From positions 124,001 to 188,000 of the forward strand of contig JACGCN010000063.1 in NCBI GenBank assembly GCA_014905825.1: a stretch of DNA of 64,000 bases. The letters are read 5' to 3'. The notes beneath the pieces were generated by a model, which made no database searches, was not told where the DNA came from, and saw only the letters and a list, made by a program, of their open reading frames with translations. The stretch is from Lyophyllum atratum (taxonomy: Eukaryota; Basidiomycota; Agaricomycetes; Agaricales; Lyophyllaceae). Both the position numbers and the translations under genes were made by a program. Shown piece by piece: positions 1-11,239 of the stretch (positions are counted from its first letter, which is position 1; every line of letters begins with the position of its first letter).

Positions 1-1285
1 AGTCTTTCAAGACGTTGAATATTACTCATAGGTTACATCTGTATCGCACATGTACGTGGGATTTTAACTATAATCCTCTCTGGTCTGATCCCCTTGTGAA
101 TGCCATTGTAGTGGCTACACAGAATAGTACGTTATCTCCTCCACCCATGGCGGATGCACTGACGAAGACCAGATCATAGGTCCAACTGACACAACCGAGC
201 CCCAAGCTGGACTAGACACTACCCTTCGCGCCGGTCCTTTGGCCCAGCTGATCACAAAGAAAATCTCGGAGGGCGGCGATCCCGAGCAACTACTATACTA
301 CAACCCGACGCAATGGACCAATGCTTCACACATCCCATTCGCCAATTCAAGCGACTGGTTCTACCCAATTCCAAAGACTGTCAATGGTCATGAAGATGCT
401 TTTACCCAGAGGTAAGTCCTGAGTGGTCTAGTTATCAATTGCATATTGAATCCGCACTAGGCTGGGACAGGAGTGCCAACCGTTCGAGTGGAAGCCTCCC
501 AGAGAAGCTTTGTTTGACCCCAGTCATATCGTTATCGTATCAAACGGAAGGTGACAATTCTGGTACCCACGTCACTGAGCATATCGAATTGACAGCCGAC
601 GACAGGTGTGCAAGCTCTTGCTCTCTCTTCGCTGTCAGTACTCTATTGTGTTTTGCTCCTGAGAATGGCCCTGATCGTGAGGCTGTTTAGATCACCATGG
701 CAAAGCACGAAAGCGTAAGGACTGTCGTTGTCGGCGGAAAGAATGATGTTCCCCAACAGTATTGTGGAACTGTTGGGGGTCAATCCACGGGCTTTGCTTC
801 TATTGACACCGAGATCAAGGTAAGTACCTCCTTTCCCTCAATGACCTGATATCCTGCATTCAAGCCCTCTCCAGTCTACAGGGTTGAAGAACCATGAGCT
901 CGCTCCTCCCGACTTGTGAGAGAATCCCCTGAGATATTTTTGTCTGGAACTGACTGTCGGGGGAATAGTTTGACGAACAGTGTTCAGGGTATCACATGGA
1001 GATTGGCTTTCGGCATCGATGACAAGGACGAGCCCGAAGGTGAGTGTATTTTCTTGTTTCTTGACAGAGGTTTGACCTACAAATTGTATGTACTCAGAAT
1101 GGCAAGATCATCCTGCTGACGTCAATTATGAATTGACTTCCGAGAAGTATGTTCAAGTCCTCCGGTTCTCGGGAATGGTTTTCCTGATCATCTCCCGTAG
1201 CGTTAATAACCCAGTAGCCATATGGACTGGAGTTGCAGAAAGGATGTTCCGAACCCCCGTTCCATTCCGCGTCCAAGTAGCTTGA
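1..1285 (+). CDS. S41 family peptidase (CPAF-like, fungal), 3' part
   Basis: This is the C-terminal part of a fungal serine peptidase of the S41 (tail-specific/CPAF-like) type; the 5' end lies outside the window. Exons read as <1-126, 180-411, 461-550, 606-633, 691-819, 875-915, 969-1039, 1098-1146 and 1201-1285, all joined by GT...AG introns of about 40-60 nt that keep one frame. Hallmarks I recognise from this family are the segment NGRCASSCSLF, which should carry the nucleophilic serine just after a beta strand, then VVVGGKNDVPQQYCGTVGG and the tail QGITWRLAFGIDDKDEPEEW. The protein ends shortly after NNPVAIWTGVAERMF. Family members are usually secreted and several hundred residues long, but the signal peptide cannot be seen here. 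The first 60 bases may hide another intron. The next gene is convergent on the minus strand. Confidence 0.82.
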
Positions 1286-1637
1286 ACCACACTGTCAGTA
1301 TACCCATCTTAATTATACATGGTCAGCCACATATTTTGGAACCTTCTTGCCTCGAAGAAATCCCGTATCTGACATGCCACAAGAGCATTGAGTAAGTGTA
1401 AACCATACATTTAGGATATAATTCGGTGGTGTTGCAAAACCACATACACATATACATAGTAATTACACAAGATACATGGAAACATAGAAATCGAGACGCA
1501 GCGATACAGAACGTATAACGTACACCAATACTTACAAATACAAGGCCAGCTATATCGGTAATTACGTCGCTAGTATTGCGAGCATCAAGGAGGTGAACGA
1601 TTTGAGTTAGGCCTACCAATGCATGTTAGCCTAAGAC
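1286..1637. other. Intergenic, between convergent genes
   Basis: These 352 bases separate the 3' ends of the S41 peptidase and the minus-strand histone H1 gene. I see no coding exon chain and no RNA gene, only likely 3' UTR sequence of the two convergent transcripts. The H1 transcript may run in here if its last intron is used (see that entry). Confidence 0.5.
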
Positions 1638-2754
1638 TTAGGGCCCACGTAGACCTTGCCTACTGACCTTCTTTGATGCTGGTTTCTTAGCGACAGCGGT
1701 CTTCGAGGCAGGCTTAGCCTTGGAAGCAGGTTTGGCTTTGGACGTCGGCTGGGGCTTGGTCGAGGCAGCTGCCCGACCTTTGGCAGTCGTGGCCGCTTTT
1801 GGTTTCCTCGCAGGCTTCTTAGCTTCACCAGTGACAGCCTATGTTATGATGAGGTGAGAAAAATTTCAGATCTTGTCTGGCACAGGTATCAACCTTCTTC
1901 GCAGCCCCTTTCTTGGCGGTAGTAGCTTTCTTCACGGTCGCTGCAGGCTTTTTCGCCGCCGCTGTCTTAGCCGTGGTCGAAGGAACCTTCTTGGCAGGCC
2001 GAGCGACAGTGGTAGCTGCTGGCTTCGCAGTGGCGCGCTTGGTCTTGGTGGCCGTAGCAGCCTTAGCCTTAGTCGGGCTCCGAACGGCGGGAACTTTCCT
2101 AACAGCGACAGGCTTCGTCGGAGCAGCCTTGGCTTTGGTGGCTGTAGCCTTGGTGGACACAGGCTTCTTGGAGACAGGCTTGGCGTTCTTTATGTGAACG
2201 GCGGTCAGGCGACCGATATAAAGCTACAAAGCACAAAGAAGAGAAACGAACCTCTTTGGCAGCATCTGTGCGAGCCTTAGGTGCGAGTTTGATTTTCCCT
2301 GAAGGGCCTTTCAACGCAGTTGTTGATAAGTGCACCGAGCTGAGATTGATAAGCATTTACCTTTTGGGAGCACGAAGATGCCCTTCTCGCTGCCGGAAGT
2401 GATTGCGCGGTTGAGCTGACTAGCGGCAGCGGGATCGAGATTGACACCATATTTGGACTCCACGAACTGGGTGGTTCGATCAGCACAAAAGGGGAGTAAA
2501 GGGAGGAACATCGAGGACGGACCTTCTTAATCATCGGACGTGAAACACCCATACGAGCCTCGTCGGGATGGGCGATGATACATTCCTACACTTTAAGATA
2601 AGGCACTGCGGCAGGGGCGGGCGACCTAGCTGAACATGCTGCTTACCTTGATCATATCTACCCATGAAGGGTGTGTCGAAACACGAGACTTGTGTGCGGT
2701 GCCACTGGTTTTAGGCGTAGCCTTGGCATTGGATTTCTTAGCGGTTGTGGGCAT
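1638..2754 (-). CDS. Linker histone H1 (copy 1)
   Basis: Encodes a linker histone of about 275 residues that binds nucleosomes and linker DNA. Exons on the minus strand: 2754-2647, 2585-2523, 2466-2361, 2307-2252, 2187-1894 and 1838-1638. A short basic N-terminal tail is followed by an H15 winged helix (about residues 25-100: THPSWVDMIKECI, VSRPMIKKFVESKY, LNRAITSGSEKG, then LPKGPSGKIKLAPKA). The long C-terminal tail is almost only K, A, P, T and V, typical of H1. The last exon can end at TAA 1640-1638; alternatively AAGAAG is followed by a possible donor (GTCAGT) and an acceptor 5' of GCTAACATG, which would swap the last few residues. Four intron positions are shared with the plus-strand H1 at 5819-6963, so the two genes are paralogues in inverted orientation. 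Confidence 0.9.
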
Positions 2755-3423
2755 TGTGATCGTCAAAGGCAAGTGCAGCGAGTTGACGGCAGGAGCGATT
2801 GGAATACAGAGAACACGGAGGGTAAAGGAGGGTGGAAAACGAGACGTTTGTGGCTCCGAACCCCCCAAATGCCACTGCTTAAAGTCACGTGGTATTACAT
2901 GGACGCACGGACTCAAATTCATCGACAAAAAAAGAAACAGTGACCTTTAAAGGAGTCTGGAAGGTTTCCGGAGGCCATAGAGCCAACTAGGGGACAAGAG
3001 TTCATCGATAATCCCAGAATAAGCAGTGTAGGTAGCTGGAACCAAGCGGCCATGGATGGCACAGAATTTCAGAGCACATAGGAGAAAGATAGGAAATTTC
3101 CAGGGGCAGTTGGCGATGGATCCGTGAAATCTCCGTTAGACGCTTTTAGTTGGCTACCTGCATATTGATGGTCAAGGAAGTCGAGTGCCCCTAAGAAGTG
3201 GCATAAAAAGAGCTGAGAAGTTGTGGCGAGAGAAAGAGAATGAAGGAAATCGCCGAGACTAGTTCAACCACGATCGGAGTTTACGCAATATGGATTTCTC
3301 ACAAGGTGTACCCGAGGTGTACCACTGGTCCCCCCAACAAGGCTCAAGCTCGGCTGGCACATACCAAAACCTCAGGAAAGTACCCAAGGATAACCACCTA
3401 CTGTATACCCTACTGTAGTCGAC
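2755..3423. promoter_or_regulatory. Divergent promoter between H1 copy 1 and the AMP-binding gene
   Basis: A 669-bp interval between two divergently transcribed genes. It has a CACGTG E-box at 2886-2891, 132 bp upstream of the H1 start. I see no MCB (ACGCGT) site here, unlike upstream of the second H1 gene. Small ORFs in this stretch show no recognisable family. Regulatory function is inferred from position only. Confidence 0.4.
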
Positions 3424-5428
3424 ATGGCTTCGATTGCGGCCGACTACCTTGTCACGGATGACCTGACCATACTTCTCGGGCTCATTGCTGCGACCGTCTT
3501 TCTCTTGAACAATCTCTACAAGCCCCAGCCGCTCGTTCATCCGATTTTGCTAGGAAGACAGAGTGATGTAGGAAGGGTACGGAATCCAGGTGAAAGTGCA
3601 ATATACAGAAATTATGGGACAGGCCTTATGGGCAGGGTATGTTTCGTGGCACTGAATTGTTATGCGAATTGACGCCCGACTCTAGTTCCCCTTGAGGCCC
3701 AGCAAGGATGTACACATACTAGCTGATTTTGTCAGGTCAGAGGCCGAAGGTGCTCGAACCCTCTGGTCGACTCGGGTGCGACTTTCCCTCTCATTATTTC
3801 TACGCTGCTCTTATACCTCGTCTGCAGCTTACGAACCACACGTTGCAAGACCGGGTAGCGTCTTTTGGAACTGGACTGCTCCGTCTTGCTGGTCTCCGCC
3901 CACAACAATCTCATGTCTTGGTCTTGCTCAATGATGGTCTCGGTATGTTTCCTCTCCACTCTGTACGAATGGAGAAGGAGTAATAGTGCCGTTTCAGAAT
4001 TCGTCATCAGCGACCTTGCATTGGCCTCTCACTCTATCTTGTCGCATACGCTGTCGGCGTCTAAATTGCTGTCTTACGTTCTCGAATCGTTCCCACCCGA
4101 TGCCATAATCACTCATGTCGATCTTTTGCCTCAAATCCTGGAACTCATATACGATAGCGACAAGACAGGCAACCACACCATCATCGTGGTGGGTGAAATG
4201 ACCCCTAGGGATATGGCCAGCGTTGCAAGCAACGTCAAGGTCTTGAGTTTCTCGGATGTCGAAAGGGAGGGTGTTCGTGTTGCAAAGATTATCAGCCCTC
4301 TACCAAGTAAGTTTTGAATCCGGTTACCGGCTTCTATATCAATCCAACGTCCTACTACCTACAGATCCTAGCGACATCTTCACAGTCTCTTTCTTCGAGA
4401 CCGAAACTGGCCATGTACAAGGTGCCCAACTGACGCACGAGAACATGACCGCGGGAGTAGCCGCGACACGCGCCCTTTTCCCTCTATCTCATGCACTATC
4501 GCCCCTCGATACCCTTGTTTCCGCTCACCCTCTTAGTACTGCATACGGAAGGTCTATCGCATACACAGCTATTTTCGAAGGAGCTAGCTTTGCCACGTTG
4601 GCGAGTTCCAAAATTTATCATCCGGAAGAAAGTAAGCGGAACTATAAAAATTCTCAAGGCTTTTACGTGCTAATGATACATAGTTACCGTAGAACATGAC
4701 GTGTCGGACACCTTATCTTCCAGCGTGTATCCCATTCCGTCTCCTACGATCTTGTTCGCCAAACCCGGCCATTTAGAAAGCACGGTATTCGCGATCGCAA
4801 AGAAGGCCTCAGAGTCCTTCATCCTTTACCCCTTCGCCAGGAGGCATAAATTGGCAGCAATTAATGAAGGCTATCTGACCAAAGAGAGCCTCTGGGATCG
4901 GCTCGTTTTCGACGGCGCACGGGCAAAAGTTATTGGCGAGGGTGCGGGTACTCTGAGATGCGTGGTCGTCAGCGGTGGTAAGCAGTCTTCTCCGCCTACT
5001 CCGCTTTTGGAGACATTCACACCTGTCCGTTCACAGGCCCACTCAACGCAGCTGTACTGACGCCTGCCAGAATTGCTTTGTCTATCCCACTGGTAAACAG
5101 CTTCATACACCCGCTGGTGCCGGGTCCCGTTCTCGCATCGCACCCGCTTGACCTCCAGGATTTCCCGGGGTTGAAGGACGCTCTTGTTGCGCATGTAGGC
5201 CCCCCAAGTATCAACATTGAGGCCAAGCTAGTGGGCCTTGATGATGCAAAGGTTGAAAATGGTGCGGACCCCACTGGGAATCTCCGCATCCGTGGCCCGC
5301 CCGTAGGGAAGCTACTCGGCAATGATGACTATGTATCAATCCCCTCTGAAGATGACAAGGAGGGGTGGGTCTCAACAGGGGCTCGAGCCAAAGTGCAAAG
5401 TAACGGCGCCTTTAAGATCTTGACGTAG
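3424..5428 (+). CDS. AMP-binding (acyl-CoA synthetase-like) protein, probable pseudoenzyme
   Basis: Seven exons (3424-3636, 3686-3775, 3828-3942, 3998-4306, 4365-4631, 4684-4977, 5037-5428) give a 559-residue protein. Residues about 13-31 form one hydrophobic helix, which suggests an N-terminal membrane anchor as in some long-chain acyl-CoA synthetases. The fold is supported by family-like blocks such as SILSHTLSASK, the QGAQLTHENM stretch and the VVVSGGPLNAAV region. The catalytic motifs are gone: the P-loop, normally TSGTTGxPKG, reads SFFETETGHVQG (about residues 251-262), and the usual TGD near the end reads STGARAKV. The chain stops right after this point, so the hinge and the C-terminal swivel domain are missing (family members are about 650-700 residues). 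I infer a non-catalytic relative; an error-riddled gene model is less likely because all exons splice in frame. Confidence 0.78.
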
Positions 5429-5595
5429 TAGAGACATCTGTACGACATCGTATTTATACAGAGCAAGTATTGGCCCGAATCGAGCGAAGCGAGCCATATC
5501 TGCCCTGTGCGACACACGAGAGGAAGTGCAGAAAAAAGTCGAGGAAAAGCGTCAACAAATCTTTTGTTGTTGTTGATTTATACTGGCACGCACTC

Positions 5596-5627
5596 CACGT
5601 GACTGACGCGTAGCGCGTCGGACGCGT
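5596..5627. promoter_or_regulatory. E-box and two MCB-type sites upstream of H1 copy 2
   Basis: CACGTG at 5596-5601 is followed by ACGCGT at 5606-5611 and again at 5622-5627, about 190-220 bp upstream of the H1 start codon. ACGCGT is the known MluI cell-cycle box bound by MBF in yeasts and used at G1/S genes. That it drives S-phase expression of this H1 gene is inference. Confidence 0.5.
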
Positions 5628-5818
5628 TGGGGATCGATCAACAAAGTGAAATCTGACACAGCCACCCGCTATGATCATCACATGATGTAAACAACAAGAG
5701 CGCGACTGGGATTGTTTAAAACGGCACCGACGCCCATTCTTAGACTTTTCAACCTTTGCTTTTGACCACACCATCCCCCTTTCCTAACCCTCTCCTCTTC
5801 AGCCAACCCAACCCTAGG

Positions 5819-6963
5819 ATGTCTTCAAATACCTCTGCATCCCCCGAGCCCGCTCAGCCTGCCGCTCCTACCACTAAGGCTAGAGCCACGAGGAAGCCCG
5901 CTGTCGTGAAGAAGCCCACTGTCGCCAAGGCTAAGACCGCCCCTAAGTCTAAGACCACTACCACGAAGACCACCAAGGCAAAGACGGCGACGTCGTCGCA
6001 TCCCTCTTGGAAAGATATCGTCGCCGTATGTGGGACTCCTTCGGCTACTCTATGCACCCTAACCATATCTGCAACAGGAATGTATCGCCGACAACAAGGA
6101 AGATGCGCGCCAGGGTGTCTCCCGCTCCACCATCAAGAAGGTACGGATAAATTCCAAAACGCTCTAGATATGTCCCTCATCGCCATTGCAGTACGCCGAG
6201 GACAAATACCACCTCGAGCCCACCGCCGGCAACACATACCAGTTAAACCGCGCCATAACTACTGGTGCTGAGAGCGGCATATTCGCTTTGCCCAAGGGAC
6301 CCTCAGGCAAAATCAAGTTAGCTCCGAAGACTAAGAGCGCTGGTGGGGCCAAAGAGGTGAGTCTACTTGCGAGATCGTTGTCCTGATATTTACCATACCA
6401 TGCAGAACTCTAAGCCTCCGTCTAAGGCTGTGTCCAAGCCTGCTGCGAAGCCCGCTGCTACCACCAAGAAGCCTGTCCCGGCCAAGCCTGCACCCGCCAA
6501 GCCCGCTGTTGCGAAGAAGGCCGCTCCCATGAAGAAGACGCTCGCTGGTAAAGCCAAGGCGGCACCTGCGAAAAAGACGACGAGCGCCGCCAAGCGCGGG
6601 TCAGCGAAGAAGGTGAGGCTGACGACGACCTTTTGGATAACGCAATCTCATTGCATTGGCGTCGTAGGCTGTGACTGGGACCACTGCCACTACGAAGGCA
6701 AAAGCCGCTGCTACAAAGAAAGCGCCTGCGAAGAAGGCTGCCGCCGTCAAGGCCACGGCAAGGAAGTCTGCACCAACAAAAGTATGTTTGCACCTTATTT
6801 TATTTTTATCTTTGGGGTTCACCTGACTGATGTCATCTTTTTAGGCTACCGCGAAGCCACGCTCAAAGACCACCACGAAACCTGGGTCCAGGGCTAAGAA
6901 GGTTCGTTGACAGGGTTCAGTCATGCTGATATCAACTGACATTTGCTTTAGGTGGCTGCTTGA
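5819..6963 (+). CDS. Linker histone H1 (copy 2)
   Basis: A second linker histone, about 274 residues, with exons 5819-6025, 6078-6140, 6192-6356, 6406-6612, 6668-6781, 6845-6901 and 6952-6963; the last exon codes only Val-Ala-Ala and stop. The N-terminal tail is rich in A, P, T and K; the winged helix follows (SSHPSWKDIVAECIADN, VSRSTIKKYAEDKY, LNRAITTGAESG, LPKGPSGKIKLAPK); the tail is Lys/Ala/Pro/Thr-rich. The start at 5819 is chosen over an upstream in-frame ATG at 5756 because the family N-terminus begins with MSSNTSASPEP and the upstream part is pyrimidine-rich UTR-like. Compared with copy 1 it lacks the intron inside the PKGPSG region and has two further introns in the tail. Two ACGCGT sites lie upstream. 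Confidence 0.93.
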
Positions 6964-8136
6964 TTGATTTGGGAGGTCATCTGTTTGCTCATTTTCTTAT
7001 TATTGTATCGTGTTCCTTGTACTTCTAGTGTCTTACCATACGCATCGCTCCTTATACCATTGAAGCATTAACGACGATTGACCTAAGTGACGCCTATAGT
7101 GAGGAACTTGGTGGCAAGATAGACGCCATGCATAACTACTTGATGCTTCGCCATGTTGAGTCCGCGTGGTGGGAGGTGGTGGGGGCAATCATAGTGCAAT
7201 CATAGCGTCGATCACGCCACACCAACGATCGTAAGTAATTTCGATCGTGGCGATTTTCATGCGGAAACGTGATAAAATTTGCACAAATTTGCTTGGTTAC
7301 GTAATGCATTATTTTGTGTTCCTCGGGAGCGGGAGCGGAGGATGGGTTTGAGACATGTAGTGATTGAGTCATCGCTCCGGCAGGCTGCGCAAAGAAAGAT
7401 AACCTTCGAGGGGAGTCCCTTTGAGGGTAAACAAAAGCAGTGGATCACCCGTTGAGGCTACACGTGCGCGAAACAGGCATGAGTATGCTTTGAACTATAC
7501 ATATGGAATTAGACAACGCAACATCGTTGCAATTCCAGGGAAGCGATGAAAGGGCGAGATGGGGATTTCCTATTTGGCGAAGCCTGAGAAACGTCAAACA
7601 ACGATAGGCGGGGCTTCGATTGACGCGCGTTGGGCGTCATTTGAGACGCACTTGGCTTGAGCAGCGGGTGCCCAGTGATCAGCTTGGTAATCCTAGGGGA
7701 ATGGAACATATGGAACGTAGAGGGGCTTTGCATAGGTGGGGCACAAATATGGTCGACTGGTGGAAACTGGGGCGAATTGGCAGCGATTGATGAAAAGTTG
7801 GATGGTGCCCTGGTGATGAGGTCGACTGGAGCACAGATCTGGACAACAAGGGTCGGCAATCTGCGGCAATCATGGTGACGACAGGGACCCCGGAAAAAAG
7901 CCGGATAAGGATGAGAATCGGGGGAAAAAGAAGGGTGTCATGGGTCTCAGGGAGCCGCTGTGCTGCGTAAAGGAATTCAGAAAAGGAAGGAGAATGGACG
8001 GGGAGCTTCCCCTGATTTTTCTTTCTTCAACTTCAGACTCCCATCGCCACCCCGCCACGAACACCCTTCTACTTCATACCATCCCCTCTCGCTGGTCGAC
8101 TCCCTTCCTGCTGCCCTCTTTTCATGCCCCCGAGCT
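6964..8136. other. Intergenic / long 5' region of the GDS1-like gene
   Basis: Nearly 1.2 kb without a supported gene. Several ORFs of 60-116 codons exist on both strands (the longest 7509-7859, minus) but none has a family signature or a convincing exon chain. The final 150 bases are C- and T-rich, as expected for a 5' UTR and promoter of the following gene. Confidence 0.5.
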
Positions 8137-11100
8137 ATGGACCAGCCCCAGCCCTCTAGCAGCACCAGCACCCTCACAGACCCTCATATCCCACCCCACT
8201 CCTATGGTACCCGAATACGCCAAAATATTATAATCAAGCCTTCTGTTCGCCTTCGCCAGTCACCCGACCCCCAGCCGCAGCGCAGGCCGAAGCCCACCCC
8301 AACGCCCAAGTCAACTGCTCCGGCGCCTGATGCACATACCAACTTTCCCCAGTTCCCGCCACCCGGCATCGTCCTCCACCCTGACGACGCGAACAGCAAG
8401 GTCTTCCTCGCCATTGGTCGTTCTTTCCTATCAGTCGTGCGTCTCGCCGCCCTCGATCACTTTGTTTCTTTGTCTAACTGTTTCCTTTTAGGACAATCGA
8501 GCCATGACGATCAAAGACCTTGCCGAGATGACCGTCAGCTTCGGACTCGTCTGTCAAAAGTATGTTTCTGTGCCTGTTCTCTGCGCTGTTAGCTGACATA
8601 TCTCGCGCAGCGTGTCCGCAGCCAGCCAGGCCATTACCACGTATATCCGAACACACATGCAGCGCTGCGAGGTGCAACAAGACCAACCTCTACTACTCCG
8701 CCATACACTCTCCGGCACCGTGTCCGACGACGACCTTCTCCCTGCACTCCACTCCCGGTCTGGTGGAGCACATTGCAACATCAATCCCGAGACTAAAATA
8801 ACCAACTTTAGACGAGGAACTATGGTGTGGTACTTGAGCCGGACGACGGGCGCGCCATGTCCGTTTGCTAGGGCTGGTATCAGGCTGTGCGATTATGGAG
8901 AGGATGGAAAGATGGGCAGCTTGAGCGTGTCGAAAGAGAAGAAGAGGCAGAAAGAGAGGGAACGGCGCGTGGAACAATGTGGGCAGAAACGCAAGCGACC
9001 ACTGCGCGGCTGCGTCGCGAAAGGCCTTGAGTCTGATAACGATGATGAAAGGCCACCGCCCAAAGTCAAGTTGACTCTTCGCCTCAAACCTCTCCATTGC
9101 AGGCCGACTTCGAATACAAATCCTACAAGCGCTGGATCGAACACGGTCATCGACCTCTCTAGAGAGAGTGATTCTGATTCTGAGTCTGATTCCTCAGAAG
9201 ATGATTCTATGTCAGTAGACTCGTCCTCCGAGGAAGACGATGCGTCTCCACCGCCCAAGCCGGCAGCCGAGGAAGAATCATGGTCCCTACCCCCTTACCC
9301 CAGAAAGTCGATCTCCATCCCATGCTATACACCTTGCACCGACCTACCTTACCCTTACCTACCTTGGCCTGCAACTGACGCCGATCCCTACCGACGCTCT
9401 CCGTCCATTCCATACAGTGTCGGCTCGCCTCCGCCTGACTCTGAAGATGAGGACGACGATTACCACATCACCATGACTGGCGCTCGCCGACACTCGACAG
9501 ATCCACACTTTTTGGTAGACGATCATGATGGGTGGGACGCCGACCTTGACAGCGAAGGCGACGGCGAAATGTGGGAAAGTCCTGGCCCGAGGTCTCCATC
9601 CGCTCCCGTGATGTTGCCAGAAGTATTGGTGAAGGAGGAACCCACCGATGTACAGGGGATGTTGGAGGCCTGGGAGGACTTTGATTGCACGTTGGCCGGG
9701 GCGAAGGTGGTGGAGGTGATCGCGCAAGCTGCAGCTAGCGTGCTCGAGGCGGAGTCTATGAATAACATCAAGAAGGAGGATTCGCTTGACTCGTGGAACT
9801 GGGAGTCAAGTTACACTGATCGCACTCATGACTGGTCTCTCGGCACAGAGGGTGAACTAGCGGCGCGTATCAAGCAGGAGGATATCGACCTCGATTACCC
9901 ATTCCACCCGTCTTCCCTTCACACCGACCTTGGGACGCTTGATCCCTCGTCGCCCATCTCGCCCTTGTCCCAGTTCTCAAGCTTGTCGTATTCCGATTCT
10001 CCCAGTCCAGAGGGTTGTCAAGACACCAGCGAGTGGAACGACAAGCAGTACGCGACAATTCGTCCTCGTCCAAAGACTCAGCCAACCCCGTTTTCATTCT
10101 TCGCCACTTCTCCGCCGACTTCCTTCTCGCTTCCCCTGACGCCTCAGCGCGAGCCCCTCACAAAGCCTGAACTTGTACTTGCCCCCATACCCTCAGTTTC
10201 CCACTCCCTGGCGACGCTTATTCAGTCGATGTCCATGAACTCCCCCACTGCTGTAGCCCCTTCTTCGGTTGCTGCGTCTCCTTCATGCATTTCTCCCCAC
10301 GAGACACGCGGTAATTCCGCCTGTGATGTCGTCGTCGTGCACACCTGCCAGCCCTGCACTCCTGCCATAAGTGCAACGCAAATCGAAGGTGCGCGCTCTA
10401 TGCTTACTCATTGTAGAATATCATTCTGATAGATGAATTCTATCTCCTGTACAGGCATATCAGTTTATCAGATGATGCTCGGCTCCTTCCAGCTTCTCCG
10501 CCGCATTGACACAGACTTCGTCAATCTCACACCCATCGTTTCGTACTCGGCCGCCCCGTGGCCGGTACTGAGTACTATCACCAACGCTACCACAGTAACG
10601 AAGGGATCCCCGATCGTCTCAGGCACATGGGTGCCGCTGTCTGCCGCACAGGCATACGTTCGTGACCACTATCCCCTCCGTAACGGCCCTCTCAACACGT
10701 TCCTCTCCGACACGCTGTTTGAGCGCTTCCCCACCGCGCTTCAGGATTTCCATCGCTCAAGCACACAAGGGCGAATGCTTGGTCATTTTGGACCCCACTT
10801 CGGATCTACGCTCCAGGCCACTCAGCTTTGTGGCACATCGGAGGCGCAGGGGCAATGCACTGCTTGGGAGGAAGCCGCAACGACAAGTAGTGCGTTTGCG
10901 CTTTCACTGGCGCTCTCCTTGCCCGACCGCACCGCTGAAGACGCAGACCTCCCGCTTAGTGCGACAGAACAAGAGATATTCCGTACCCTGTGCGATATTC
11001 CAGATTGGGAGAAGGAGAACTCACCGCCATGCCCATCAATGTTGGCCGAGCAGAAGGCTGGACCTACGGGAGCGCAAATACATTGTGCTGCTCCTGAACA

Positions 11101-11239
11101 TGTGCCAGCACCAGCGGCGGACTGCGATCGCTCGGAACGACCACTGCGTCGGTCGAAGCGAGTCGCGGATGCCATGGCCGCGCAAACGCAAACACGTACC
11201 CGCTCCCGCCGGGGAGGATCAAGAAACTCGCTATCTTGA
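8137..11239 (+). CDS. GDS1-like winged-helix transcription regulator with APSES-like domain
   Basis: Exons 8137-8436, 8492-8559, 8611-10388 and 10455-11239 give 976 residues. The N-terminal third (about residues 70-210: FPPPGIVLHPDDANSKVF, then TIKDLAEMTVSFGLVCQN and AASQAITTYIRTHMQRCE) matches the GDS1-type winged helix found in fungal nuclear proteins. A long disordered middle follows, with acidic Ser/Asp runs and SP/TP motifs. After the last intron comes a block (ISVYQMMLGSFQLLRRIDTD, then GTWVPLSAAQAYVRDHY and LNTFLSDTLFERFP) whose pattern resembles the KilA-N/APSES fold of MBP1/SWI4-type factors. The C-terminus is basic (RRSKR, RTRSRRGG). The GDS1 call is from memory of the family; the APSES likeness is inference from motif order. 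Start chosen at 8137 because the upstream in-frame part is low-complexity. Confidence 0.75.

Noticed and set aside
1610..1640. Extra last intron in H1 copy 1
   Set aside because: Donor and acceptor exist and copy 2 has an intron at the same place, but the direct stop at 1638 is simpler; kept only as an alternative.
5429..5600. Possible further exon of the AMP-binding gene with the missing C-terminal domain
   Set aside because: Reading on from several acceptors gives no hinge (GRxK) or C-terminal domain motifs, so the protein really seems to end at 5428.
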